In this document: positions 50,878 through 61,191 of the stretch, in pieces
Numbering within the stretch: the first letter of the stretch is position 1
How the letters are laid out: each line of letters starts with the position of its first letter
NCBI RefSeq assembly: GCF_000415985.1
Contig: NZ_KE356561.1
Location: 3,278,524-3,342,523 of the forward strand
Length of the DNA: 64,000 nt
Direction of reading: 5' to 3'
Source of the DNA: Haloquadratum walsbyi J07HQW2
Lineage (GTDB): Archaea > Halobacteriota > Halobacteria > Halobacteriales > Haloferacaceae
Translations under genes and position numbers: made by a program
The notes under the pieces: generated by a model
What the model saw: the letters and a program-made list of their open reading frames with translations, nothing else
What the model was told of the DNA's origin: nothing
Databases searched by the model: none

Positions 50878-50901
50878 AGTCATAGTCATAGTCATAGTCA
50901 T
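50878..50901 (+). repeat. AGTCAT x4 tandem hexanucleotide overlapping a stop codon
   Basis: agtcatagtcatagtcatagtcat; the TGA of the minus-strand gene is at 50898-50900. Confidence 0.9.
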
Positions 50902-52448
50902 CCTCGCAATATTGTCAGGAGTATCAGTACCGCTGGCACGAGAACCACCAGCCCAGTGAGTGCACCGTCCCGAGAGGCAGACAACCGCATAACAGTTGAC
51001 TGGAGACCCCATGCGATACCGATTCCAAGTACTGCAATAGTAGTCGTATTAATACTGTGTAGTATCGTCACGCGGGTGCCACTATCAGTTCCGAGTTCAG
51101 ACTGAGCTGTGACTCCATGACGATTTGAATCCCACGCAATAATTGCAAGTGCAACGCCACTGAAGACAATCGCTGGGGCTTGATCGAAAATACCAATACT
51201 GAGAGTGCTACCAATGAGTCCTGTTCCTGCAATTGCACCGCCGGTCGCATTCGACGGGAGATATCCAATCACTGCTGAGATAATACTCATAACAAGGACG
51301 ACTGCAAGTGCAGAAAGTGCAATCTCAATATAGATAACCACTACCCCAACCGGTGAGATTAGTTGCACAAGTTCTGCTATCTGTGGCTGAATAACGAGCG
51401 GTAGTGTCGATATGGCAGACTGGATTCCTGTGCTCGTCATAAATGCGAGAAAAATAATCACACTAATTCCAATTGAGACCGGCGCAATCCACTGTGCCGT
51501 ATCTATAACATTCCCGCTCAATCGCTGGATAAGATAATTTAATGTAATAATACCACTGCAGACGCATATAGTACTAACAAAGAAAATACGGAGTCCAGCT
51601 GACATGAAGAACTCAACGAACAGTGCTAAGTATGGAATCCGTCTGATGAGTATTGCCAACCAGCCGATCTGTACTGCTAGAATACTGAGAAGCGTTAGTC
51701 CGATGATGACAAATGCAAGCTGCCACAGGATTGTCTGAACCCGATCAATGATTGTCTGAAGCCGTTTGCGCCGCCTTCGAGAAGCGACTTCGGTTATCGG
51801 CATTGCTTGAGTAGTCTCAGTTATGATGACAGCTGATATTGTCGCCTCAATACCGGTAATAAATAGACCAACAGACAGCGAAGACGGATTGATGAGCAAC
51901 TCAACGATTATCCCAAGCGGCAATGCCGGGAGTGATGTCTCAGTAAGTATATTCAATTGGAATATAAGAACTGCAGTCGCTATGGCACCCAAAAATAGCT
52001 CAATAACTGCTGTTTGTTTCCAAATATCGATTAACACATCTTGACTCGGTCCCCCGCGACGGGTCATAATCACCCCATATGTTGCGATACCGACACCAAG
52101 TGTAACACCAATATACATGATCAGACTGCCAGTAAGTTGTTCTACGGACTGCTCGGTGCCTCCAAACAAAAGTGCCTCAAGCGTTCCACTCTCGATGGCT
52201 GCCACACCGATGCTTGTAATGCCGAGGGCTGCACTCAGTGGGAGTAATACTGTGGTTACTCCTGTCGAGAGTGTAGAATTGCGCTCTTGTATAATAGTTA
52301 TAATTGCAAGTGTGCTACCTGCAGTTATGCTGAGCATCACACTGATTGGTGCATTTATTTGATATATGAAAAGAACCACGGCAATAAAGACTGACATCGC
52401 AGTGATAGTACTCGCCACTCGGGTTGCTCCTGACTCACCGCCTGTCAT
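50898..52448 (-). CDS. Polytopic membrane protein of DUF58/transglutaminase cluster
   Basis: 516 aa, >10 hydrophobic segments; 1-nt overlap with upstream DUF58 gene. Confidence 0.75.
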   Translation of the reverse strand: MTGGESGATRVASTITAMSVFIAVVLFIYQINAPISVMLSITAGSTLAIITIIQERNSTLSTGVTTVLLPLSAALGITSIGVAAIESGTLEALLFGGTEQSVEQLTGSLIMYIGVTLGVGIATYGVIMTRRGGPSQDVLIDIWKQTAVIELFLGAIATAVLIFQLNILTETSLPALPLGIIVELLINPSSLSVGLFITGIEATISAVIITETTQAMPITEVASRRRRKRLQTIIDRVQTILWQLAFVIIGLTLLSILAVQIGWLAILIRRIPYLALFVEFFMSAGLRIFFVSTICVCSGIITLNYLIQRLSGNVIDTAQWIAPVSIGISVIIFLAFMTSTGIQSAISTLPLVIQPQIAELVQLISPVGVVVIYIEIALSALAVVLVMSIISAVIGYLPSNATGGAIAGTGLIGSTLSIGIFDQAPAIVFSGVALAIIAWDSNRHGVTAQSELGTDSGTRVTILHSINTTTIAVLGIGIAWGLQSTVMRLSASRDGALTGLVVLVPAVLILLTILRG

Positions 52449-53764
52449 TACGCGTTGATCCCCCTCAATGCTCGTGAAAGCGCTATCGGGAGCTTCTCAT
52501 CGCGCTTCCAATCGACGACTGTTCCACCGAGTGTGCGTATCTCAAATAGTCGATTAGTGCGGTTAAGATGAGCAATACGTCCGCCAATGTCGGTATTCGA
52601 TATCTGTGGAGAGAGAACTGTCAACTCATGCCCGTCAGCTCGGATCGATTCAGTAATTGAAACGGCTGCATCATCTAATGCAGGAGTGCAGAATAACACC
52701 TGTTCATGATCGCTAAGACGTGAGAGGAGTCGATGTTGGTCAACCGTTCCTCCGTCCACAGCAAGTGCTGCCGCATCAGTCGTTACATCGTCATTCCCTG
52801 TTGTGGCCGCATTGCAGATCATAGCCGCACGCGCTGCAAACGCTCTTTGCTCATCAGTCGATGCATATGCTGGTGGTGGATCTGACCGAACTGGGTCAGG
52901 TGTCCCGAGGGCCATGACTGTGAGGTTATGTCCATCGTCGAGAAGAACACCTAAACTAAGTGTTGCAGCGTATGCACAGAGCGTTGCTCCTGTTGGAAGA
53001 GAAGGTTGTGAACTCACATGAGCGGCTGCACGGGCATCGATTATGATTGCGATTTGAGCCGCTCGTTGTTCATGATACTCAATTGTAGAAAGCTGCCCTG
53101 TCTTTGCATACTGATTCCAGTTAATCCGTCCAATTGGGTCGCCTGCTTGGTATTCCCGCGTTGCATAGAATTCAATTCCAGAGCCTCCAGTTTCCGTCGC
53201 CACCGGACCGGTAGTGCTCATCGTTTGATCGGCGATTGGGATATCATCAACACTCACACGAGACTCAAAACTGGTCTGTCCGTGTGGGGTGATTGTTGAC
53301 TCAGCCACAATCGTTCCGCTCGCATTTCGGGCACGAATCTGTACTGAGTCAAATTCATATGTCCCTCGGTTGGTGCTTACTGAGTATTTGACTGTGAGTT
53401 TCTGTCCTGCTCGAAGGATTTCACTCGTGTAGGGCTCTCCCTCAATAGTGCCTAATTCTGCCGGTATACCATCAGCAACCCGAAGATCAGGAATCGTTGA
53501 ATCGCCCGTATTTACGATTGTCAGTGTCACCGATACCGGCTGTCCAGGCAGGGGAGCTCCCGGGGAGAGTTCCCGTTTGACATGGAGTTGATTGTCGATC
53601 GATGGCTCCGTTGCGAGCGCATCTTGTAAAATAAAAAGGAGCGGTATGGTCCCCGCAAAAAGAAGTGTTCGTGAACCAGCTCCAATACCGGCAGCAACAA
53701 GCACAGCTGTGGCTGCAATGAGACTCCGATATCGATGCTGATGCCGGTGGACCTGCTGGGTCAT
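52448..53764 (-). CDS. DUF58 domain protein
   Basis: REYQAGDPIGRINWNQYAKTGQLSTIEYHEQRAAQIAIIIDARA; N-terminal TM pair and CARDB-like region. Confidence 0.88.
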   Translation of the reverse strand: MTQQVHRHQHRYRSLIAATAVLVAAGIGAGSRTLLFAGTIPLLFILQDALATEPSIDNQLHVKRELSPGAPLPGQPVSVTLTIVNTGDSTIPDLRVADGIPAELGTIEGEPYTSEILRAGQKLTVKYSVSTNRGTYEFDSVQIRARNASGTIVAESTITPHGQTSFESRVSVDDIPIADQTMSTTGPVATETGGSGIEFYATREYQAGDPIGRINWNQYAKTGQLSTIEYHEQRAAQIAIIIDARAAAHVSSQPSLPTGATLCAYAATLSLGVLLDDGHNLTVMALGTPDPVRSDPPPAYASTDEQRAFAARAAMICNAATTGNDDVTTDAAALAVDGGTVDQHRLLSRLSDHEQVLFCTPALDDAAVSITESIRADGHELTVLSPQISNTDIGGRIAHLNRTNRLFEIRTLGGTVVDWKRDEKLPIALSRALRGINA

Positions 53765-53766
53765 GA

Positions 53767-54492
53767 TTACTCACTCTCGACTGATTGCGAACCAGCAATC
53801 TGATCAGCAACGCTCCCTGGCTTCCGGGGTCCTGAGTGAGTCCGTGCTGACGGGTCATATTGCATATCAGATGCCATATATTTCGATTCGATTGCGCGGA
53901 GTGTTCTTCGAACACGCATTTCGTATGCGGAGCCCGGATACAACCATGCATAGACTCGATGTCGGAGTGGATAATCAACTGTCGCTGACTCAGTTAGAAA
54001 CGCGGCTGCGTATTGGTCACTTGTCCACTGACCGCTTTCAATATAGTTACGTGCTGTTTCTCTTGTTTCGAATTTATGTGTATGTGTGTATAGATCGGCG
54101 AGCGATGACTTGAGTTCAGATTTAAGTGCTTTCGTATTAGACTCTGTGAGATTTAACCTCTGATCTCGTTGTCGATTGAATTTTGTGGTTAATTGCTTTC
54201 CTGCGATAGCTACATCTCGTGTTACTGCACCAGAGTCCGCTTCTGGAAATGGATCCGAAATCATCGTTGCCCGCCGAATCCATGAAGCAATAAACGCATA
54301 TATGCTGATGAGTATCCCGATTATCAATAATACTGTGCGCGTGCTGAATTGATTCGTCATTACTTGGAGTGATCGCTGAACAGCACCAGGTAGACGGTTA
54401 GGTGTATATATTGCAATCAGCGCAAATATCAGCATTAATATCGCAATCAATGAAACAGTCCATCGAGCTATGCGTTGACCTGAACGTCTCAT
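53767..54492 (-). CDS. Membrane protein of DUF58/transglutaminase cluster
   Basis: Two N-terminal TM; position between DUF58 and transglutaminase genes; ATGA overlap with the upstream gene. Confidence 0.7.
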   Translation of the reverse strand: MRRSGQRIARWTVSLIAILMLIFALIAIYTPNRLPGAVQRSLQVMTNQFSTRTVLLIIGILISIYAFIASWIRRATMISDPFPEADSGAVTRDVAIAGKQLTTKFNRQRDQRLNLTESNTKALKSELKSSLADLYTHTHKFETRETARNYIESGQWTSDQYAAAFLTESATVDYPLRHRVYAWLYPGSAYEMRVRRTLRAIESKYMASDMQYDPSARTHSGPRKPGSVADQIAGSQSVESE

Positions 54493-57374
54493 TCGTTTTT
54501 ATTCCGTAGTGAACTCCGGATTGTCTGGAATGCATCCTTAGCGTTTTTTAATTGTGATTTACTCGTGGTTTTCACTCCATACTCTGTTTTACAGTAAATC
54601 TGTGTCAGGACATTAACCGGCTTTGATGGGGCTCCTCGATTGATTGCGTACGTCGCCACTTCTCTTGGTGTTTTCGTGCGCAATTGAGGCGGACCAACAC
54701 TACGTGCGAACACATACCAGATTTTCCGGACGATTGGCTCTGCCTCCGCCTCTTCTGTATCTGTCTCGGAGTCAGGTGACCCTGAGACGTCTTCTTCACT
54801 CCGTATCAATTGGATCTTATCTTTTATTACTCTAAAGAGTGTCCTGACCCCCCGACGAAATATAGACACAATCCGGCGTGGACTCAGTGTTATCAAATCA
54901 ACAAATCTATCCACAGAAAGATGCGCACGGGGTGTGAGAATGAAGCGTCTTATTCGCATCAGCAGTCGGTAGAGTCGATTCCATACACGAGTGATAGTTA
55001 TTGTAAGTTTGACGAATACATCAGTCACGAATACCGGGATCCGGCTTAGTGCCGCGTGAATGCGCCACAGAATGGATTTGATTACGTTTCTATTGCGACG
55101 AAGTAGCAGTATTCCGACGATAACGAGAACCGATACGCCAATAAGAACTCCTGCGGCAGTTCGATATAGTCCTGATATTGTTTGCTGTGCCTTCGTATTA
55201 TTCGGTCCGACTGCAGTCACAGATACCGACTGTTGCAGTGGGATCGTTGCACCAACCGTTCCATTTGGACCAGTCTGACCGACTGTTGACCCAGAGAGTG
55301 TTACGGTGGCGTTCGAAACTGGCGTCTCCGATTGCATTACAGTAATCTCTGCGTCAGTCAGTGGAAGCAAAACACCGAACTGTGGTGTTACAGTGATACT
55401 CATTAAAGAAGTGTTGTTTTGAGTTGACGCAGTTGAATCCGGCGTTGGCACCGGTGTTGATGTCGTTGTTAGTACAGAATCTCTTGTTTGTGCTGGCGTT
55501 GAGGTCGGTGATGAGTTCATAACACGAATCTTCGTCGCTCCTGACGCCGCCTGCCGTGTCACATTAACCGAGTGCCTTCCTGTGGTGATATTATCTAATG
55601 CGAGAGTGAATTCTCCTGAGCTATTCGTGTATCCTCTGACATTCCCGTCCAATGTGACGGCGCCACCCTGAACTGGGACGCCACGGATTGCCGTCGATAC
55701 TAATACAGACTCCCCACGAACCGTCGGGCCAGTCACATCAACTGAGACATTTGTTTGACTTTGACATTTGACGACTGCCTCGCTCTGGACTGAGCATCCC
55801 GAATCGTGTATCGGTCCAGGGAGTGCTTTCGGCGCTGAGAGTTTATACTGATATGAAGATCCTCTCAGTCGAGGAACTCCACTAACCGCCGGGGGAGACA
55901 CATCTTCTGTCGTAACCGTCTGCCCGTTGAGATACTTACCCTGATCACCTGGCGGGCGTGCCGATACTGTTACGGTACTATCGTAGGGCAATTCTGTTGT
56001 AACGGATCCACTCGCATCTGTCCACCCGACACGTTCTGTGTTGATACGGACTGGAGCACCAACCACCGGGTTATTATTTTTCTCAACTGAGACATCAACG
56101 GCTGCCCCTGCGACTACTGTCCGATTTAGCGTAATGTTGTATGGTGGCTGTGGATCTTTCGTTGGGAGATTCCCAGGTGGGGTTGGATCAAACCGAATCC
56201 ATCCGGTAGTCGGGAAATACACTTCAACCCATGCGTGACCGGTATCGCTCGTAATAAGATAGCGATCCTCGCTAACTTGTGTTCCGCCTGCAAAGCCAAC
56301 CACATAGCGAGCAGGAATATCCTGTGAGCGAAGCATTACCGTCATTGCTGTTGCGAAGTACTGGCAGTATCCTTGATCCATCTCGAAGAGGAATTCATCA
56401 ACAATTGGTCTACCACGTTCATGTGAAGCGCTCAATGAGTACGCCTTTGACTCTTCTAGCCACTCTTCGATCACAGTCGCTGTTTCATATGGTGTCTCAG
56501 CATCTGCGGTAAGCTCGTCACTAAACGATTCAACCCGCGATGGCGTGTCCTCTGGTATCTGTGTATACTGGCGGAACAAAGTACTCGGATAGTCTTTGCC
56601 AGCGCCCCTCAGTATATGTGGATCACGAGGGGGTGCTGCACTTTGTGCTGTGTATGTCGTCTCCTTTGGCAATGGTTTGGGTGTCCGAAACGTCCCTGCT
56701 GTAGAGACTTGAATCTCGTTTGAGTTATCCTGAATATTGACGCTCTCAGGCTGCCATAACACTGGCAGTGATGAGGTATTCTCAAGTAGTGTTACCTCAT
56801 ACCTTGCTGTCTGCTGTCCGGTTGTCTGCTGGTTATTTGGTATCGACCCTGTGTATGGTTGTGATTCTGTCTCAGAAGCCCATGTCGAACCGGTATATTC
56901 TGTATACACTGACTGCCGCCAGTAGCCTGTTCGAGAGGATTCAATCGTAAATAACGGTATCTTCGCGATTTGTCCTGAGTTAGGCTGTATTGAACCGATA
57001 GCCGTTGACTCTGGCGGTTCAGCAAGCGTGCTTGCTCTTGGGGACCCATATCCTGATCGAGTTGATTCGCTACTCTCCTGTGATGAATCTGACTGTGATT
57101 GAGTATCTGCCGATGACGAAGTCATCTGTCCTGAGTTGGGTTCCCCCAGAGCGCCCTGAGTATTTTCAGTAGACTCAGTGATGTCTCCTGTGCCGTTATC
57201 AGAACCGTTATTTATCTCATCAATGGAGCCAGAATCTGAGAGTACGCCTCCATCGACCGGTGGAAGAACCATTGCAGTGATAATGAGTGCGCAGATACTA
57301 ATGACAACTAACAACCCCTCAGGAATCACTCGATTGTCAGTATCGTCATCACCACTAGGACCCGCCGATGGCAT
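54489..57374 (-). CDS. Transglutaminase-like membrane protein (TgpA/DUF4129 type)
   Basis: YCQYFATAMTVMLRSQDIPARYVVGFAGG...TSDTGHAWVEVYFPTTGWIRFDPTP: Cys/His/Asp triad; C-terminal TM and DUF4129-like tail. Confidence 0.9.
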   Translation of the reverse strand: MPSAGPSGDDDTDNRVIPEGLLVVISICALIITAMVLPPVDGGVLSDSGSIDEINNGSDNGTGDITESTENTQGALGEPNSGQMTSSSADTQSQSDSSQESSESTRSGYGSPRASTLAEPPESTAIGSIQPNSGQIAKIPLFTIESSRTGYWRQSVYTEYTGSTWASETESQPYTGSIPNNQQTTGQQTARYEVTLLENTSSLPVLWQPESVNIQDNSNEIQVSTAGTFRTPKPLPKETTYTAQSAAPPRDPHILRGAGKDYPSTLFRQYTQIPEDTPSRVESFSDELTADAETPYETATVIEEWLEESKAYSLSASHERGRPIVDEFLFEMDQGYCQYFATAMTVMLRSQDIPARYVVGFAGGTQVSEDRYLITSDTGHAWVEVYFPTTGWIRFDPTPPGNLPTKDPQPPYNITLNRTVVAGAAVDVSVEKNNNPVVGAPVRINTERVGWTDASGSVTTELPYDSTVTVSARPPGDQGKYLNGQTVTTEDVSPPAVSGVPRLRGSSYQYKLSAPKALPGPIHDSGCSVQSEAVVKCQSQTNVSVDVTGPTVRGESVLVSTAIRGVPVQGGAVTLDGNVRGYTNSSGEFTLALDNITTGRHSVNVTRQAASGATKIRVMNSSPTSTPAQTRDSVLTTTSTPVPTPDSTASTQNNTSLMSITVTPQFGVLLPLTDAEITVMQSETPVSNATVTLSGSTVGQTGPNGTVGATIPLQQSVSVTAVGPNNTKAQQTISGLYRTAAGVLIGVSVLVIVGILLLRRNRNVIKSILWRIHAALSRIPVFVTDVFVKLTITITRVWNRLYRLLMRIRRFILTPRAHLSVDRFVDLITLSPRRIVSIFRRGVRTLFRVIKDKIQLIRSEEDVSGSPDSETDTEEAEAEPIVRKIWYVFARSVGPPQLRTKTPREVATYAINRGAPSKPVNVLTQIYCKTEYGVKTTSKSQLKNAKDAFQTIRSSLRNKNE

Positions 57375-57465
57375 AGAATATACTCATTAGTTTTATTTTC
57401 GTGCTTTTATGTTGTCGGCTCAGTCGTATCCTGCTTGTATATCTGTCAATTAATCGAAGAAATTA

Positions 57466-59379
57466 TCAGTTTGAGGATGAATCGCCCTCTGGACCACGGC
57501 TCAGGGTGGCGCGAACACCGCGATGATCAGACTCAGCAGTTGTTCCAAAGGTCGATGCATTCTGGACAGTCAGTCCACGAACAAACACATAATCAATACG
57601 TCGAGACGGAGTTGGTGTCTCAAACGTTTCTCCATTCTGTCGACCGGTCCTATCCCAGGCATCAACAAATGACTGAGACATCAATCTGATCGGTTGTTCA
57701 GTCGGTGTGGCATTGAAATCACCAAGCACGACTGCAGGGTCGGTTCCATCGAGAAAGTGTTGAATTTTTGCAGTTTGTCGTACACGAATTTGCCCAGCTG
57801 TGTCGAGATGAGCAACTACGATCGACAGAAGTCCACGGGGGTGATCAACGACTGCATGTAATGCATCACGAGGTGGACCATCTGTCTGAGGAAGTGAAAT
57901 CGTCTGTGAATGCGTAATTGGATAGGTCGAAAGCAATGCAACGCCATATCCTTCAGCGCTCGTTGACGGCGCAATAGCGTGATGATATCCAAGTCGTGCC
58001 GCAAGCCATCGAACACCATGGGTGTGACCCGTGGTTAATCGCGTTCCGGTTGTCTCCTGCAGCCCGATGATTCCAGCACGTTGTGCTTGGAGTACATTCG
58101 CAACTGACTCAAGATTGTATGCTCCTGTGGGATCGAAATATCGACGGATATTGTATGTAGCCACACGAAGTTCAGTCTCAGTTGTGTGTTCCATCTGTGG
58201 GGCTGAACGCCATGCAGCAATTGTGCTGATACTACCAGTTGCAAGACAAGCAAGCATGCTTCGCCGGGTTTGGATATATCCGGTGGTTGAAGACTCTGAG
58301 TCATTCGATGGAGTTCGGATACTCACCGCAAAAGCAGTCAGAGCGATTAGTACAGTTAAGCCGGTCATGAAACTCACTGCCCTGCCTTCGAGAAACATTC
58401 CTCCAGGGGCAAATGCAGCATTGAGTGCGAAGACAAAGCCAAATAGCATTGCTAAACACGCACCCTGAACACACGCGGTGAAGATACCAACATGCCAGAC
58501 TTCCATTTGATTGCGTCCGCCTGTGCTAGCAAGAATAGGAACTGAAGTGGCAGCCAGCACTGTACCGGCAGCCCCGAACATTCCGCCAGTAAGAATGCCA
58601 GCTATTCCGGTGATTACGCTAAGATCTGCAAGGATAGTCCGTTGAACCAATGAAAGAGGCTGCACTGCAACAATTACTATACCTGTTGTGAGACCACCGA
58701 CTGAATACACAACCGCAGAAAAGTACGGATAACCAGCCCACTGTGCTGATGCAACAGGAGCAGCAAGCCATGCACTACAGAGGAGAAGAACGCCTGCAAG
58801 CGGTGCAAACGATGGCAATGTTGTTGTAGTGATAAATTGGTCTGTCGCCTCATCACCACGTGCAAGCGATACAAATATTAATAGAAAAACGATCCCGACA
58901 ATCCCAACACGACCAACCGTCGTTGCATAGAGACTCACTGCACCAGCGATTGCACGGGTCATGATGATAGTAAGAACTCCAAGACCGGTTGCGACACCGA
59001 TGTGTTGATCAAGCATGGACGTTTCGACAATTAATAAACTAGTGAGTGAGATTATCGCGACTGCTGCCCCGAGAAGTGAGATAATCGGCATCGTAGAAAA
59101 TGAGATCAATATACCAACCGCTGTCAAGAAGATCAATACCCACTCACGTTGTGTCGAGTATGACCGAAGCACAATTGGCACCGTTATCCCAGTCACGAGC
59201 GTACAGGCAAGCAACGCCGTTGCATTCGGTCCTGCTGTTGAGAAATTGAGAATGAATACGCGCGTGATCACCCGCTTTGTCGTAATAATAAGAACTGAAA
59301 CGATGAACACCGCACGGACAAACGGCTGACTGACATTAATATATGGAACCAGACAACAAGCGCTGAGCGTATCTCTCAC
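57466..59379 (-). CDS. Polytopic membrane protein fused to endonuclease/exonuclease/phosphatase (EEP) domain
   Basis: ~10 TM, then LRVATYNIRRYFDPTGAYNLESVANVLQAQRAGIIGLQET; VVAHLDTAGQIRV; VVLGDFNATP; RRIDYVFVRG; ESDHRGVRATL. Confidence 0.85.
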   Translation of the reverse strand: MRDTLSACCLVPYINVSQPFVRAVFIVSVLIITTKRVITRVFILNFSTAGPNATALLACTLVTGITVPIVLRSYSTQREWVLIFLTAVGILISFSTMPIISLLGAAVAIISLTSLLIVETSMLDQHIGVATGLGVLTIIMTRAIAGAVSLYATTVGRVGIVGIVFLLIFVSLARGDEATDQFITTTTLPSFAPLAGVLLLCSAWLAAPVASAQWAGYPYFSAVVYSVGGLTTGIVIVAVQPLSLVQRTILADLSVITGIAGILTGGMFGAAGTVLAATSVPILASTGGRNQMEVWHVGIFTACVQGACLAMLFGFVFALNAAFAPGGMFLEGRAVSFMTGLTVLIALTAFAVSIRTPSNDSESSTTGYIQTRRSMLACLATGSISTIAAWRSAPQMEHTTETELRVATYNIRRYFDPTGAYNLESVANVLQAQRAGIIGLQETTGTRLTTGHTHGVRWLAARLGYHHAIAPSTSAEGYGVALLSTYPITHSQTISLPQTDGPPRDALHAVVDHPRGLLSIVVAHLDTAGQIRVRQTAKIQHFLDGTDPAVVLGDFNATPTEQPIRLMSQSFVDAWDRTGRQNGETFETPTPSRRIDYVFVRGLTVQNASTFGTTAESDHRGVRATLSRGPEGDSSSN

Positions 59380-59524
59380 TTCACTGCATGATACTGAAGT
59401 ATATTATTTTATTAGCGCTACTCATGGATTCTACCGCTGGGATTGGTCATGAGTATATGAGATCACTGTATATTGTCACATTAGCGAAAAGATAGTTCGA
59501 AATCATTCATTAAAACTAGTATGT

Positions 59525-59965
59525 TCACTCTTTATCCCACTCCTGTCGGCGACGCCGGTAGGTACCATCATCTCGAAGCCGATCGAGATGTTGTTTGTAT
59601 ACGACTGCGATTTCACGCTTTTCGTCGTCATACCACTCTTGCGCTTTGCGTTCTTCACCATCTTCATATTTCTGCCCACCAGGGTATTTTGCATATCGCA
59701 TTGCACGAGTCCATCCCATCTGGAGGTATTTGCGAGCGAGATCCATCCCCGGGAATTCATCAGCGTCACGATATTCCTGAAACTTTTCATAAATTTCTGC
59801 TGCTCCGTCCTCAGCCGAATCGAGTGTTTTTATCGACCATAGTGGGAGTAATTCGCTTTTATAGGGCTCACATTTGAATACATCTTGTTCCCCACGACCG
59901 ATCTCATACTCACCTGGATTCGCACGGAAATCAATGTCATACTCCGGACCATCATCCTCAGACAT
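59525..59965 (-). CDS. DUF4385 family protein
   Basis: YDIDFRANPGEYEIGRGEQDVFKCEPYKSELLPLWSIKT...MDLARKYLQMGWTRAMRYAKYPGGQKY. Confidence 0.82.
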   Translation of the reverse strand: MSEDDGPEYDIDFRANPGEYEIGRGEQDVFKCEPYKSELLPLWSIKTLDSAEDGAAEIYEKFQEYRDADEFPGMDLARKYLQMGWTRAMRYAKYPGGQKYEDGEERKAQEWYDDEKREIAVVYKQHLDRLRDDGTYRRRRQEWDKE

Positions 59966-60093
59966 TATATCACATATTGAGCGCTAGCGGCGTTAATACT
60001 ACGCTTATTTCGACTTATTTGATTTCCCCGTACATAATAATAGACATCATTTTCCAATCTGGTTTCTTATTGTTGTATAACCTCTAATATATC

Positions 60094-60420
60094 ATGTCTC
60101 TTGATACAATAATTATCACCAACACCGCTGCGGAGAAGTCCAAGCGATATCTAAGTAGCTCTCAACTCAAGAAAGTACTCAGAGAGGAGACTGGCTATAT
60201 TTGTCGACAGGCGTCTCCAAATCACGATGGACTATACGCTGATAATAAGTTCATCATGCGTGGCGATTTCTTTGGACAATCGCTTGATATCATCTTTGCC
60301 GTTGAGGATGATCACATTGTTGTTATAACACAAATGTCACAACACTCAGATAGCCTTCGCGGACGATTCTATGAATTTATTGGATCCTCGGTGACAGCCG
60401 CAATTGAATACGCGAACTAA
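60094..60420 (+). CDS. Hypothetical protein
   Basis: 108 aa, acidic haloarchaeal composition, clear start and stop. Confidence 0.5.
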   Translation: MSLDTIIITNTAAEKSKRYLSSSQLKKVLREETGYICRQASPNHDGLYADNKFIMRGDFFGQSLDIIFAVEDDHIVVITQMSQHSDSLRGRFYEFIGSSVTAAIEYAN

Positions 60421-60539
60421 CTGTTTATGTTTATTTTTCCGTGTATCCACAGGAAGCTGACGCTAATGTATACGAGACTCAACTATCTGCCTCAGAATTT
60501 AAAATGAAGTAGGGTAGTGCGAGTGTTCCCTTACATACG

Positions 60540-61022
60540 TGACATCCTCGCCCGCCGTAAACGGCGGGGCTTCCCGCACTGCGGGAACCCCAACCCGAAC
60601 CCGAACCCGTTGTCGTTGTCAGGTGAGGTGAGGTTTCAGGGCACTGCACTGCGCTCAGAATCTCGGACGGCAGGTTCCCTGTCCCTACCTTGACCCTGAG
60701 TGCCCTGTGGTTGTGGTGCTGTCACCGGCACTCCCATCCGCCAGCATGTCATGTCATTGCCGTCCGGTCCGGTCCGGTTTCAGCGCTCGGCTCTCACCCC
60801 CACCCCCACCCCGACCCCGGCGGTCGTCCGGCGGGGAGCCGAGCCGAGCCGGACGAGCATGGTTCGCTAACGCAGCCACAGCCCACGTTCCCAGCTAGTA
60901 CGGACTGAAACAGGAAACTAAACATACCACGGTCAGGAGGTTCGTGTCAGCTCAGCTATCGCAGGCGGGTAGATAACTCGCATGTCGCATTCCTGCCCGC
61001 CGTGAACGGCGGGATTTCCTGC
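60540..61022. mobile_element. GC-rich IS605-type relic bounded by two matching hairpins
   Basis: tgacatcctcgcccgccgtaaacggcggggcttcc (60540-60574) and gcattcctgcccgccgtgaacggcgggatttcct (60987-61020) flank ~410 bp of visibly GC-rich DNA. Confidence 0.65.
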
Positions 61023-61024
61023 TT

Positions 61025-61046
61025 GGTGAAAGGTGAAAGGTGAAAG
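61025..61046 (+). repeat. GGTGAAA x3 tandem repeat
   Basis: ggtgaaaggtgaaaggtgaaag just outside the right hairpin. Confidence 0.9.
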
Positions 61047-61191
61047 ATGAGAGGGAAATCACGAATAGTATGAAACGGTATATCCAGATTTAATAACTCA
61101 GCATGCCACTGTTATTGAAGTATATCATAAAATACGCTCTAAATAGCAGTCGATTTAATAAGTCTATGGCAACTACCTCACGGTAACGACT

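Noticed and set aside
60690-60908. 72-aa and 63-aa ORFs in the GC-rich relic
   Set aside because: Low-complexity translation of tandem repeats inside a decayed IS605-type element
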